A stretch of DNA of 64,000 nt from G965200765 sp965203865 (GCA_965203865.1 OZ241916.1:1736001-1800000); one strand, 5' to 3'; positions 1 through 9,506 are shown, counted from the stretch's first letter. Made by a program: numbers and translations. The notes: generated by a model not told the origin, from the sequence alone.

Positions 1-499
1 AAAAAAGAATTTGAATCATCTTCGTTTGCGGTTCGCTGGACTTGTACTGCTTCAATATCAAGTCGGCGATTTCTTCGGAAGTGTTTTTCTTGATGTGGTC
101 CCCGCAACTTGAGCAGTAAAGCGATGCGGCTCTCGCAAAAAACAATTTAAGATGATCGTTCAGTTCCGTCATTGTTCCGACAGTGGACCGAGTCGTTCGG
201 ACAGGATTCACCTGGTCAATCGCAACTGCCGGCGGCACCCCTTCAATTTTCTCGACTCGCGGCCGATCCATTCGGTCCAGGAATTGCCGGGCATACGGTG
301 AAAAAGTCTCTACATATCTCCTTTGTCCTTCTGCATAGATCGTATCAAATGCCAGTGAAGACTTGCCCGAACCGCTAACTCCCGTAACAACCGTCATGTG
401 ATTGAGAGGGATGTCAATATCCAGATTTCTGAGATTGTTTTGACTTGCACCCCGAACACGAAGTGCAACTATTTCCTGTTTTTGTTTAGAATTTTTCAA
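1..499 (-). CDS. uvrA: UvrA-like excinuclease ABC ATPase subunit, N-terminal part (runs off the window)
   Basis: Translating the minus strand from a TTG at 499 gives an open frame to the window edge, with an in-frame TAG just upstream of that TTG. It opens with an ABC-type N-terminus and a Walker A motif (GVSGSGKSS) near residue 45, followed by the UvrA hallmark LAFDTIYAEGQRRYVE and then ARQFLDRMD. UvrA recognises damaged DNA in nucleotide excision repair. The stretch AIDQ...RTTRSTVGTMTEL, in place of the canonical SIDQ...RSTVGTVTEI, is closer to the long UvrA-like proteins than to classical UvrA; that subtype is my inference. Only about 166 residues are present. It diverges from the bisC-like gene across about 170 bp. 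TTG is the only usable start in frame; the ribosome site before it is weak. Confidence 0.85.
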   Translation of the reverse strand, partial: MKNSKQKQEIVALRVRGASQNNLRNLDIDIPLNHMTVVTGVSGSGKSSLAFDTIYAEGQRRYVETFSPYARQFLDRMDRPRVEKIEGVPPAVAIDQVNPVRTTRSTVGTMTELNDHLKLFFARAASLYCSSCGDHIKKNTSEEIADLILKQYKSSEPQTKMIQILF

Positions 500-673
500 G
501 TTAGCCTAAAAAATACATTTACTTCAAATCGCAATTTTGATTGTTGGGTGGGCGTTGAATCAACAACAACAGCTCGCAGAAAAATACGCCGGCTTTGCTA
601 TTTAGCAATATACTGGAAAATACAGCAAACAAGTTGAAGATTTATATTTGAATTTCGATTATTTTCAAGTTCC

Positions 674-3010
674 ATGAATAATACTCCTGTACAGCAGAGC
701 GAAGTTGCGCAATCATCCTCTATGAAACGAGAGCCAATCACAGTAATGCACTGGGGTGCATACAACCCGGTGTATGAAAACGGCAAGCTGGTGGATTTCA
801 AAGGAGTAGAATTTGACCCTGACCCCTCTCCTATTGTCAAAGGACTCATTGACGGGTACGACCATCCGGCCCGCGTCAAGCAGCCAGCAATTCGAAAAAG
901 CTTCCTTGAAAATGGACTTGATTCCGATACAACGCTAAGAGGCAAGGAACCGTTTGTAGCTGTTTCCTGGGAAAAAGCTGAAAAAATCGTTGCCGATGCG
1001 CTCCGCAAGGTGAAACAGCAATACGGAAATGAAGCGATTTACGGTGGATCCTACGGTTGGGCAAGTGCTGGAATGTTCCACCATGCCCCCAGCCAGTTGC
1101 ACAGATTCCTGAATTGCTTTGGAGGATTTACCTACTCTGTCAACACCTACAGTTTCGCGGCGGTAGAAGTCATCATGCCTCATGTAATGGGCAATTTTTT
1201 TCATTTGCTCGTAAACAGTACTTCCTGGCCGTCCATTATTGAAAATACAGATTTACTTGTAGCGTTTGGCGGACTGCCTTTGAAAAACGGGCAAATTGAA
1301 TTTCGCGGTACCGGCCGGCATGTTCAAAAGCAGTACATGGAGCAAGCCAAGGCTCGCAATGTGAAATTCGCCAATATCAGTCCAATTCGCGATGATACGG
1401 ATGAGTCGCTGAATTCAACCTGGTATCCCATCATACCAAACACAGACGTTGCGATGATGCTGGGACTTGCATACGAAATCATCGCCAATGACCTGCATGA
1501 CATGGAATTTCTTGAAAAATACTGCGTGGGCTTTGATCGTTTTCATGACTATCTCGTTGGCAAGTCCGACGGACAGCCCAAAACTGTTGAATGGGCATCA
1601 AGTATTTGTGGAATATCAGCAGAAAAACTTGAAGATCTGGCTCATCGAATGGCCAATGGACGAACCATGATTTCGGTTAGCTGGTCATTGACAAGACAAG
1701 AACACGGGGAACAAAGCTACTGGATGGGAGTTGTGCTGGCAGCAATTTTGGGTCAGATTGGGCTCCCGGGTGGTGGAATTGGATTTGGATATTCAGCAAC
1801 CAACGGGGTTGGAAACTCGTGCGGGCGAGTGCGTTACCACAGTTTTCCAACAGGCAAGAATCCGGTTTCCCGCTTTATTCCGGTAGCACGAATCTCGGAT
1901 ATGCTGCTCAATCCCGGTAAAGAGTTTGACTACAACGGCGGGCGTTATACTTATCCCGACATTCACCTGGTTTACTGGGCGGGCGGAAATCCATTTCATC
2001 ACCATCAAGATTTGAATCGCTTGATCAAGGCTTGGCAAAAACCTGATTGCATCATTGTCAATGATTCGGTCTGGACTTCTACAGCAAAATATTCGGATAT
2101 TGTTTTGCCGGCTACAACCATGCTGGAAAGAACAGATATTTCAGCTTCTCCAAGAGACTCATTCATTGTTCACATGGACCAAGTTCTGCCGCCGTATGAA
2201 GATGCACGGAATGACTTTGAAATATTTTCTGGCATTGCAAAACAATTGGGTATTGAAAAGGAATTTACAGAATCGCGAACCGAATCTGAATGGCATCGAT
2301 ATTTATACGAAGAATCCAGGAAGCAAGGTATTACAGAGGGTTTTGAATATCCTGAATTTGAAGAATTTGTGAACAAGGGCTGGCACCAAGTTGAAGCACC
2401 GGACAAGCCGCGAATACTACTGGAACCGTTTCGAGAAAATCCCATAGAGGCACCGCTTCGCACTCCTTCGGGAAAGATTGAGATATTCTCTGAAACAATT
2501 GATTCTTACGGCTACGATGATTGTCCCGGACATCCAACCTGGATGCCACCTTCCGAATGGCTGGGAAAACCTGGACGAGATGCTGATGAACTGCATTTAA
2601 TTTCAAATCAACCTGTTCCGCGATTGCATTCACAACTGGACCATGCCTCTCATAGCCAAGCAAGTAAAATCAATGGACGCGAACCGATTCGAATCAGTAA
2701 AGAAGATGCCGTTGAGAGGAATATCAAAAACGGCGATACAGTGCGAGTCTACAATCAAAGGGGAGCATTTTTAGCAGCTGCATGTATTGAAGAAACAATG
2801 TCGCGAGGAGTTTTGCAAATTGCTACTGGTGCATGGTTTGATTCAGATGATTTGAACATGTGCAAGCGCGGCAATCCCAATACTGTTACCCATGACCTCG
2901 GAACCTCGAAACTCGCACAAGGTCCGGCTGCTCTTTCCTGCTTAGTAAGAATTGAGAAGTTTTCAGGACAAAATTCTGAAGTAACAGCCAATTATTCACC
3001 AACTGTCTAG
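674..3010 (+). CDS. Molybdopterin-dependent oxidoreductase, BisC/TorZ-type S- or N-oxide reductase
   Basis: 778 residues of the DMSO-reductase superfamily. YGWASAG near residue 128, then NTYS with Ser160 followed by IMPHVMG, match the TorA/BisC region in which serine is the molybdenum ligand. GGNPFHHHQD and the C-terminal MopB_CT region (LISNQPVPRLHSQ onward) complete the fold. There is no N-terminal Cys cluster for an Fe-S centre and no twin-arginine signal, so it resembles cytoplasmic biotin/methionine sulfoxide reductases rather than periplasmic TorA. Substrate is unknown. The start at 674 lacks a strong ribosome site; Met17 (722) is an alternative. Its last codons and downstream flank are duplicated at 7612-7842, so the Gabija genes seem to have entered immediately downstream of it. 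Confidence 0.85.
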   Translation: MNNTPVQQSEVAQSSSMKREPITVMHWGAYNPVYENGKLVDFKGVEFDPDPSPIVKGLIDGYDHPARVKQPAIRKSFLENGLDSDTTLRGKEPFVAVSWEKAEKIVADALRKVKQQYGNEAIYGGSYGWASAGMFHHAPSQLHRFLNCFGGFTYSVNTYSFAAVEVIMPHVMGNFFHLLVNSTSWPSIIENTDLLVAFGGLPLKNGQIEFRGTGRHVQKQYMEQAKARNVKFANISPIRDDTDESLNSTWYPIIPNTDVAMMLGLAYEIIANDLHDMEFLEKYCVGFDRFHDYLVGKSDGQPKTVEWASSICGISAEKLEDLAHRMANGRTMISVSWSLTRQEHGEQSYWMGVVLAAILGQIGLPGGGIGFGYSATNGVGNSCGRVRYHSFPTGKNPVSRFIPVARISDMLLNPGKEFDYNGGRYTYPDIHLVYWAGGNPFHHHQDLNRLIKAWQKPDCIIVNDSVWTSTAKYSDIVLPATTMLERTDISASPRDSFIVHMDQVLPPYEDARNDFEIFSGIAKQLGIEKEFTESRTESEWHRYLYEESRKQGITEGFEYPEFEEFVNKGWHQVEAPDKPRILLEPFRENPIEAPLRTPSGKIEIFSETIDSYGYDDCPGHPTWMPPSEWLGKPGRDADELHLISNQPVPRLHSQLDHASHSQASKINGREPIRISKEDAVERNIKNGDTVRVYNQRGAFLAAACIEETMSRGVLQIATGAWFDSDDLNMCKRGNPNTVTHDLGTSKLAQGPAALSCLVRIEKFSGQNSEVTANYSPTV

Positions 3011-3153
3011 CCCGCGAATACTTTCTGCGGTAACACTAAAGTCTTTCTCAAATCTTCAGTACGCTGATATATCAAATCTTGCATACCAAGACTCCGAATT
3101 GACAGTCGACACTAATTGTACAACTGACCAGCTACATAGATGTTCTACATCCA
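2911..3153 (+). repeat. Direct repeat A, copy 1 (3' end of the bisC-like gene plus flank)
   Basis: The last ~33 codons and ~140 bp downstream recur in degraded form at 7612-7842. Shared blocks include TCTTTCTCAAATCTTCAGTA and TTCTACATCCA. The two copies bracket the lipoprotein and Gabija genes in the same orientation. Confidence 0.85.
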
Positions 3154-3299
3154 TCGGCTCAGAAGACAGGCAGCACTACGCAAAGCCAGCAACTGAATTC
3201 TGGCTAATCGCCAGAATGTAGCGCCTAATTTCAAAATTTGAGTGTTTTATAATCAAACACTTATAAACACTACATGGTAAAGTCAAGGATCGCTTTCAG

Positions 3300-3707
3300 T
3301 TAGTTCAAAGGTTCCCCATAACAATAATTTCGTGCAAGGAATACTGAATCAGGAATATCCCAATGTGCATCGGTTTCTGAGTCTACCCCGCCACCAATAA
3401 TACCACCAAAAAGAATATTTCCCCATGCCATGCCACCACGCGTTGGTACCACTTGCATTGTCGCAACGCCGTCCCCATCATTACACACAATATTTAACGG
3501 GTCATCGCTTTTTTTGAATTTTACAGATCCAGGAGCAGTAAACGGCCATTCTCCCTTTTTATTCGTAGCAGTACATTGAATTAGTTCTGTACAATTCGTA
3601 ATTGAGACTTGGATATTATCTGTTGTACCCTTTGTAATTGATGCACAACCAACGAGTAAAGCATAAGTTAGAGTGATGGGAATCAGTAGTTTAGTCGTGG
3701 TTTTCAT
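3300..3707 (-). CDS. Small predicted lipoprotein
   Basis: 135 residues. The N-terminus is a lipoprotein signal: two Lys around a hydrophobic stretch, then the lipobox LLVGC with Cys21 as the lipidated residue. The mature part (CASITKGTTDNI..., CTATNKKGEW, GSVKFKKSDDPLNIVC) matches a common proteobacterial lipoprotein family of unknown function, often described as CASITSG-type. A central Gly-rich stretch (GNILFGGIIGGG) could be membrane-associated. The start is secured by an excellent ribosome site, AAGGAGGACC, ahead of the ATG. It lies inside the interval bracketed by repeat A, downstream of gajB but separated from it by a hairpin, so it is probably expressed on its own. A role in defence is not indicated. 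Confidence 0.8.
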   Translation of the reverse strand: MKTTTKLLIPITLTYALLVGCASITKGTTDNIQVSITNCTELIQCTATNKKGEWPFTAPGSVKFKKSDDPLNIVCNDGDGVATMQVVPTRGGMAWGNILFGGIIGGGVDSETDAHWDIPDSVFLARNYCYGEPLN

Positions 3708-3883
3708 GTTTAGGTCCTCCTTTCCAGTGAATTTGTATTTCTTAGAATCAAGAAATTATAAAGTATGCAAGCAAATTGCTTTTGACAAGGCATGCAGGCT
3801 GATCTTTTCTGGGCGCATAGGCGGAAAATTTTTATCTCTTATGACTTGGTTCTGAATACTGACAACATCATAAATTATTGATT

Positions 3884-3913
3884 TGCACTAATTTGCCACA
3901 GGAAATTAGTGCA
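3884..3913 (-). terminator. Hairpin after gajB
   Basis: An 11-bp perfect stem, TGCACTAATTT with AAATTAGTGCA, and an 8-nt loop, lying 14 bp beyond the gajB stop. There is no strong U-tract on the minus strand, so it may be a weak terminator or only a protective 3' hairpin. Confidence 0.45.
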
Positions 3914-3926
3914 TTCAACACCCAAA

Positions 3927-5828
3927 TCAACTCAATAACTCCATTTCACGCAAAAATCGCGAGGGGACGGCAATTTTTCCATACATGTTATTGGAATAAG
4001 TGATAGTGAGTCTTTTGTAAGTTCGAGTGATTGCCACAAAACAGCTCCTTCGCTCTTCTTCCATTTCCTGGCTGTTTTCACCTTTTTTTATTGCATGCAA
4101 ATTCGGAAAACAATTTTCTACCATCCCAATCAAATAGACATGATCAAATTCCATACCTTTCGATGAATGAATTGTAAAGCAGGGAACAGAACCTTTTTGT
4201 GGTGTTGAAGCCTTTGAACGAAGGTCCAATTGCTGGAGTAAACGGTTCAGGGTTAAATCCTGTTTATTCTTCATGATTTCAGCCGTTATTTCACGCCAGG
4301 CTCTTTTTTCTTCTTCGTATTCGTTTAATTGATGTTCATGATCGGATTCAGAATGAATTGAATCTAGCCACTTGAATGCGTCTTCACTAAACGTCCGATG
4401 GTCTAAGCGGTCGGATAAATTAGGTAGTGAAACTTCGATGAAGTTTCTAGCAGTGCCTGACAAGTCACTACAGTTTAGAACTTCGATTTTCCATGCCTGA
4501 AGAAAGTCAATATTATCAGCACTTGCATGCGAAATGACATCTTCCAAATCAAGGTCAATTTTTTCCAAAGCATTAAAGGACTCGCACACAATTCGCAAAT
4601 ATTCCCGGTTGCAACGGGAGTTCGCAAGGCGCAAAATAGTGTGTAGCCATTTCACGGACTCACTATCGAATTCTGTTTTTCGAGTTCCGAGAAATCCTCC
4701 GACACCAATGTCTTCTAATGCTTTAACAGCATTGGCAAGAAGTTTATTCGTACGTGCAAGAACAACAAACCTGCTAGGAGGATTTGATTGTCGCTTTAAT
4801 ATGTCTTTGGCGACCCAATACATCTCTTCATTAAATTCAGAAAAATTTTCTACTTGGACCACTGGTTGCGAATTACTCGGGCTGCGAGGATTCGGAAGGC
4901 CCGTATATCTGAAATTAGTTTTTCTTTTGGATATAAGTTTGTTTGCGAGCTCAACAACTTTTGGTGGACACCGGTAGTTTTCTGGCAAAAACATTACCTT
5001 CATACTAAAATTCTTATACAGGTCTTGAAGTCGTTCTGGGCTTGCACCATTCCATTGATAGATGATTTGATTTTCATCGGCCACGACAAAAATATTCTTG
5101 GTTTCGGGGTTTACCAGATTTTTAAGAAGTTCATATTGTCCAAAATTGGTATCCTGAAATTCATCCACGCAGACATACCGATAAACAGGGTAGATCAATT
5201 TTTTTACAGCAGGGAATTTTTTAAACAAATCAAGTGTTTCTGCTATTAATGTCGGGAAGTCTACTACGTTGGACTTAATCATTAGTGAGCGATAACTCGC
5301 GTAAATTCTTGCAAGCAACTCGGCATCATCAAACCTATGTTTAAGTATGTGAATCGCTTGGTCGGGGGAAATATTATTATCCACAAGCCGGGTAATTAGT
5401 CGGAGTAGTTCTGCACTGGTGCGATATGATTTTCCATTGCCTACAGTTTTTATTGCATCGTCTAACACAGCAAGTCGGTCAGCCTCCTGATACAGAATTG
5501 TAAAATCTGGCTTTATATTTATATGGTGACCGTGTTGGCGCAAAATATCCACCGCAAAAGAATGAAACGTTGTTAGCCTTGTTCTTTGTTCTGAATTTGG
5601 CAATAGTTCAGTAATTCGATTACGCATTTCAGCGGCTGCTTTGTTCGTGAATGTCAACCCTAAAATCTTGTAGTGGTTGTTTGGACTACTTTCTATCAGA
5701 CGAGCAATTCGATGCGTAAGTACAAGAGTTTTTCCAGAACCAGGGCCAGCAACAACCAATAGAGGACCTTCATCCCATTCTATTGCTTTGCGTTGATTAT
5801 CGTTAAACTGATAACTCGATATCATCAT
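3927..5828 (-). CDS. gajB: Gabija-like protein GajB, UvrD/PcrA-type superfamily 1 helicase
   Basis: 633 residues with the full set of UvrD-family motifs: Walker A GPGSGKT at residues 28-34, motif Ia TFTNKAAAEMR, Walker B CVDEFQDTN, motif III VADENQIIYQWNGA, motif IV LPENYRCP, motif V FTIHSSKGMEFD, and motif VI EEERRSCFVAITR. In Gabija, GajB acts with the GajA nuclease in anti-phage defence and is thought to sense nucleotide state and DNA ends. Pairing here is direct: ATGA overlap with the gajA-like stop, same strand, no other gene in the operon. At 633 residues it is longer than the roughly 500-residue reference GajB and keeps all motifs, so it could be a catalytically complete helicase. A plain UvrD paralogue is the alternative, but the neighbour argues against that. 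Confidence 0.85.
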   Translation of the reverse strand: MMISSYQFNDNQRKAIEWDEGPLLVVAGPGSGKTLVLTHRIARLIESSPNNHYKILGLTFTNKAAAEMRNRITELLPNSEQRTRLTTFHSFAVDILRQHGHHINIKPDFTILYQEADRLAVLDDAIKTVGNGKSYRTSAELLRLITRLVDNNISPDQAIHILKHRFDDAELLARIYASYRSLMIKSNVVDFPTLIAETLDLFKKFPAVKKLIYPVYRYVCVDEFQDTNFGQYELLKNLVNPETKNIFVVADENQIIYQWNGASPERLQDLYKNFSMKVMFLPENYRCPPKVVELANKLISKRKTNFRYTGLPNPRSPSNSQPVVQVENFSEFNEEMYWVAKDILKRQSNPPSRFVVLARTNKLLANAVKALEDIGVGGFLGTRKTEFDSESVKWLHTILRLANSRCNREYLRIVCESFNALEKIDLDLEDVISHASADNIDFLQAWKIEVLNCSDLSGTARNFIEVSLPNLSDRLDHRTFSEDAFKWLDSIHSESDHEHQLNEYEEEKRAWREITAEIMKNKQDLTLNRLLQQLDLRSKASTPQKGSVPCFTIHSSKGMEFDHVYLIGMVENCFPNLHAIKKGENSQEMEEERRSCFVAITRTYKRLTITYSNNMYGKIAVPSRFLREMELLS

Positions 5829-7525
5829 TGAGTGCTACTTGCCAGTTTTACGGACTGTTTTATAATTTCTTCCAATTGACTTGGCACTTTTTCGGTTTCA
5901 ATCATTTCTTTCCCCACCCGATCAGCCATGTGGGTTTTATAATGGTCCGATTGAGCATCAATTACACTATTCCAGTAGTCAATGGTCCCATCCGCTGGAA
6001 TAACATCTTGCTCTTTTTGTGGTGAAACATTGTCCTTGTATAGATGACCATAACCTTCCATACAAAGGAATAATTCCAAGTTTCCATGCTCAAGTTGGAA
6101 TACTCTATCTTTCACACTTTTTGAATTCAGATGGCTTTCCGCAGATCTTCTATATTTGTTCCCCGCATCATCCTTGTCTACAACAATTAACCATTCAATT
6201 CCAAGTTGATTTGCAAGCTTGACAATCTCTTTTACAGCATTTCCTGCCTCAACAAGGGAGACACCTTCGGCATATAAGTTGCACTTCAATGCCTGACTAC
6301 AATATGAAAGTATTGTGGCATCCGTCTTGCCTTCAACTAACACCCAGCACCTTGAATATAGCAATTCTCCCCGAGTATTTCGAATGTGATATTTAAGTTT
6401 GGCAATTTCTTCAGGCTTGAACACGCCATCTTTGACCTCAAATGCGGTAACACTTCCGTTCACTTTACGAAGACGACGAATGAGCTTCAATTCAACATTG
6501 GCCAAAATATCTCCAGAATGCGTAGCAACAACTTTTTGCCCTGGTAATTTTCCCAGCATTTGGCTAACTACCTGTACAGCTGACGGATGTAAATGAGCTT
6601 CAGGTTCCTCAAGAGTCGTTAGTGGGTCCCTACTTTCGCTTTTTAATTGATCTCTAAGAAACGCTTCAAACAGACAAATTACAGCAAAACTTTGGGTTCC
6701 ACTACCGTGACGAATGATTGGAATATGAGCACCGGTTTTTGCCTCAAGCAACACTTGCGTTTTTGATAATACATCAAATATTCTTGTTGGAATTGCTTCA
6801 ATTGCGACAGTTTCATCAGTACCAAGCGGCAAAAATTTAGCTGTTTTTCCAAGATACCGCTTGATGCTTTCAAACGATGTATGTTTATCCAGTATTTCTT
6901 GATTCAATTCCTGTAAAGAATGCTCAATAGACTCTCGTTCTTTCTCACTTAGGTCTGGAGAGCTTAGAAAAGGTTTCCAGAATTCAGAGTTGGCTCGAAA
7001 TTCACTAGCAGCATTACGTAATGAATCAAGATGATGGTATGGAATCAATCGTCTCAATTCGTATAAAAGTTGATGCGATCTATAGACATTCAAACGTTCT
7101 CCCGAGGACCTTAGAAAATCTACTGTCATCTCATAATTATTACTTGTTAAATCAAATTGACTCTTTACTTGGACAGTAACAATATTCAACTCACTGTCTA
7201 TATCTATTTGTATAGCACCTTCTAGCGGACCCAAAATTGATTCATCCCATTCGCCACTTTCGACTTCAGAGAATGTCAGGATAATTTCTATGGGTGGCGA
7301 ATTCTCTGGGGACGCGGTTGCATCTTCCAAGTGATAATCGTAGTCATCAAACAGTTGCCGTTTGTTTGAAATCGGTTTAGAAAGGCAAATTTGAAGAGCA
7401 TCTAGAATTGATGACTTTCCGGAATTGTTTTCCCCGATTAAAATGCACAGCTTGTCTAAAGGCAGGGTCAACTCCAACTCTTTAATGCCTCGAAAATTCT
7501 TTATTTGAATTTGCTTTAAATGCAT
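5825..7525 (-). CDS. gajA: Gabija-like protein GajA, OLD-family ATPase-TOPRIM nuclease
   Basis: 566 residues. The N-terminal ABC-type ATPase has Walker A GENNSGKSS (about residues 31-39), a signature-like GSGTQSFAV, Walker B LTTLEEPEAHLHP, and the switch histidine in VVATHSGDI. The C-terminal TOPRIM domain has VLVEGKTD near residue 400 and VVDKDDAG near 450, supplying the acidic metal ligands of OLD nucleases. Length and order match GajA, a sequence-specific DNA nickase/nuclease that is inhibited by nucleotides and released when phage depletes them. It is first in a two-gene operon and overlaps gajB by 4 nt. It could also be called a class 2 OLD nuclease with a UvrD partner, which is the same architecture. 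Confidence 0.9.
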   Translation of the reverse strand: MHLKQIQIKNFRGIKELELTLPLDKLCILIGENNSGKSSILDALQICLSKPISNKRQLFDDYDYHLEDATASPENSPPIEIILTFSEVESGEWDESILGPLEGAIQIDIDSELNIVTVQVKSQFDLTSNNYEMTVDFLRSSGERLNVYRSHQLLYELRRLIPYHHLDSLRNAASEFRANSEFWKPFLSSPDLSEKERESIEHSLQELNQEILDKHTSFESIKRYLGKTAKFLPLGTDETVAIEAIPTRIFDVLSKTQVLLEAKTGAHIPIIRHGSGTQSFAVICLFEAFLRDQLKSESRDPLTTLEEPEAHLHPSAVQVVSQMLGKLPGQKVVATHSGDILANVELKLIRRLRKVNGSVTAFEVKDGVFKPEEIAKLKYHIRNTRGELLYSRCWVLVEGKTDATILSYCSQALKCNLYAEGVSLVEAGNAVKEIVKLANQLGIEWLIVVDKDDAGNKYRRSAESHLNSKSVKDRVFQLEHGNLELFLCMEGYGHLYKDNVSPQKEQDVIPADGTIDYWNSVIDAQSDHYKTHMADRVGKEMIETEKVPSQLEEIIKQSVKLASSTQ

Positions 7526-7611
7526 ATACTGGTACTCTTGAAATTATTCTATGTGAATATCTATAGCCAATTCTTAAATCCCCTGACAAGCGTTAGATGA
7601 AATGCATTTAA

Positions 7612-7842
7612 GATTAGCGCAAGGTTCGGCCGCCTTTTTCTGTTTAGTAAAAATTGATAAGTTTCAGGACAATATTCTGAAGTAACAACCAATTATTTAC
7701 AAAAAACCACTAGCAGTTTCTGTGATACCACTCAAGTCTTTCTCAAATCTTCAGTACGCTGAACATCAAATCTTGCATGCAAACACTGTCAATTGCTTAA
7801 TACCAATTCTACAACCGATGGTTTACATAGATATTCTACATC
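7612..7842 (+). pseudogene. Direct repeat A, copy 2: decayed bisC 3' end in an otherwise empty 394-bp gap
   Basis: Reading the plus strand gives RLAQGSAAFFCLVKIDKF, homologous to the last codons of the bisC-like gene (KLAQGPAALSCLVRIEKF), then the same downstream non-coding sequence with point changes and small deletions. The rest of 7526-7919 holds only the gajA upstream region. This copy marks the far edge of the inserted lipoprotein/Gabija segment. Confidence 0.8.
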
Positions 7843-7919
7843 CAAAATTTAAATTTCGCCTCAAAGACAAGCTGAAATATTCTATCCAATCACAAATGAA
7901 ACTTCAGCTAATTTAATTA

Positions 7920-8411
7920 TCAAGCACGTCCATCTTCGCGCCACTCGCGCAGTTCTTGCTGTGTAACCACTATATTCAACTTGTCACGCCTTTCCAACAT
8001 TGCCTTGCCAATTATTGATACAACCAGACTTCTGAAGGTGGCCCGATTAGAGTCAAAATCGTTTTGATATACACGGATAAAATCCCACGTTTTACCGCTT
8101 AGTAAACTCTGTTTCCGACACCACTCTTTTATAGCCAAATCCCTTTCTTTTGATTCCGCCACTTTATGAACGTTTGTCTCTACAATCCAATTTACTTCGT
8201 TATCGTCAAATCTCTGTACAACAATCCAGCCAGGATTGCAAAATCCAGTTGAACCATCGGGTTGCAAATAGTTAATACGAAATGAATTTCCAAAATCATC
8301 TAGACTTGCTTCATCAAGCGCAACATAACTTAACACGTCGCTAGCCCTGTTCAAGAACTCAGTAAATTCTTTTTCAAATTTTGAATTTTCGCTTTCCAAT
8401 TTGCTAGTCAT
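7920..8411 (-). CDS. Fragment resembling the C-terminal nuclease domain of type III restriction (Res) subunits
   Basis: 163 residues from the ATG at 8411, chosen because AAGG lies 8 nt before it; a GTG at 8420 is also in frame. The pattern GNSFRINY...CNPGWIVVQRFDDN...WIVETNVHK...AIKEWC resembles the PD-(D/E)XK domain ending type III Res subunits and related SF2 endonucleases, where the motif reads PDW...ETKG. Here the Asp is Gly and the Lys is Asn, so the catalytic pair appears lost. No helicase part precedes it. It may be a remnant or a stand-alone non-catalytic protein. The assignment rests on pattern similarity only. Confidence 0.45.
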   Translation of the reverse strand: MTSKLESENSKFEKEFTEFLNRASDVLSYVALDEASLDDFGNSFRINYLQPDGSTGFCNPGWIVVQRFDDNEVNWIVETNVHKVAESKERDLAIKEWCRKQSLLSGKTWDFIRVYQNDFDSNRATFRSLVVSIIGKAMLERRDKLNIVVTQQELREWREDGRA

Positions 8412-8539
8412 AGTGGACACCTTGCTATGTCAGACTTTGTATTCAAAGACGACCCAAATCAATTCATGTTTGCACAATCAAAAAGTTTAACTTATCCGTT
8501 ATGGGCAAAAGTTTTTTCAATGCACTTTAATAAATTATC

Positions 8540-9506
8540 CTACAAAAAATTCTTGCCTGCATGGTCACTAAACGAATTTGCATCACGGATATACTTCATC
8601 ACTGTTGCCGGATTGGTATGCCTTGTAACTTCCATAATTTTATCCAGGCGAGCATTGTGAACTGCTGCACTCGTAACAAAACCTGCTCTCAAAGAATGGC
8701 CGGAAACATTAGATGGGTCCAATCCAATTAACTCAGCGTAATGCTTAACCAAACGAGGAATATCGGAGTGATGCAATGGCAATCCTCTTAATGTTCCTCC
8801 GCGCCTCATCGTTTGAAACAAATAACCATTAACAATTTTAGAAGTTTCCAGCCAACTTTGTAATCTGGTAATCGGCTTCAATCTCTTGCCATCGGGAATC
8901 GCTATTTTTTGCCCCCTCCCCTCTTGGTCGGTCTTTGACTTCCGAATATAGAGAATCATTTGCTTGGAGTGCTGACCGTCTGGTTGTTGAATTATTTCTA
9001 CATCATCAACCATTAGGCCGCAAATTTCTGACCGCCGCAGTGCTCCAGCAAATCCCAAGGAAATTATTGCTGCGTTGCGCAAGCCAATCAAGGATTCATC
9101 GCAAAAACTTAGCATATTCTCAATGTGATGCTCCCGAAGCGCCATTACTTGACGGCAAGATGAACCTTTAATTCGGGACAACCCCCTCAAGGTTGCCTTT
9201 ACCGAAGGATGATTTGTAGGGGAAGCAATTCCGGCTTCTATAAATTTATGGTTAATTGCACTTCGATATAAAACTAATGTGCCAATTGACAGCAATTTTC
9301 CACTTTGAAAACTTGGTTGGGTAGCAGATTCAAAAAAAATTTACAATATTTTCAGGTGTTGCTGATAATGGGTCAATCTCAGCAATATCACACCATATCG
9401 AAAAATAGTTCCAACCTTTTTCGTATGCAACTCGTGTGTTTTCTGCCAGTGCAGAAGTCAAGATTTCGGAAAATAACTCACTTTGTTTGCTATTCAACTG
9501 GTTCAT
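8540..9506 (-). pseudogene. Tyrosine recombinase/integrase with one frameshift
   Basis: Two frames join into one protein. The first starts at ATG 9506 behind the ribosome site GGAGGG (MNQLNSKQSEL..., a core-binding domain with NTRVAYEKGWNYFSIWC) and ends in a run of eight T at 9332-9339. Dropping one T continues as NFFESATQPSFQSGKLLSIGTL into the catalytic domain. That domain has GALRRSEI (first Arg), GHSLRAGF (His-x-x-Arg), TRHTN and MKYIR (nucleophilic Tyr), so all active-site residues survive. Size (about 322 residues) is normal. The homopolymer break could be a real inactivation, slippage-controlled expression, or a sequencing error. It sits about 45 bp from the silent methyltransferase cassette, suggesting it once moved or inverted that DNA. 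Confidence 0.85.

Noticed and set aside
3240..3275. Small hairpin AGTGTTT/AAACACT as a terminator of the lipoprotein gene
   Set aside because: Only seven base pairs and no U-tract; likely chance in AT-rich DNA.
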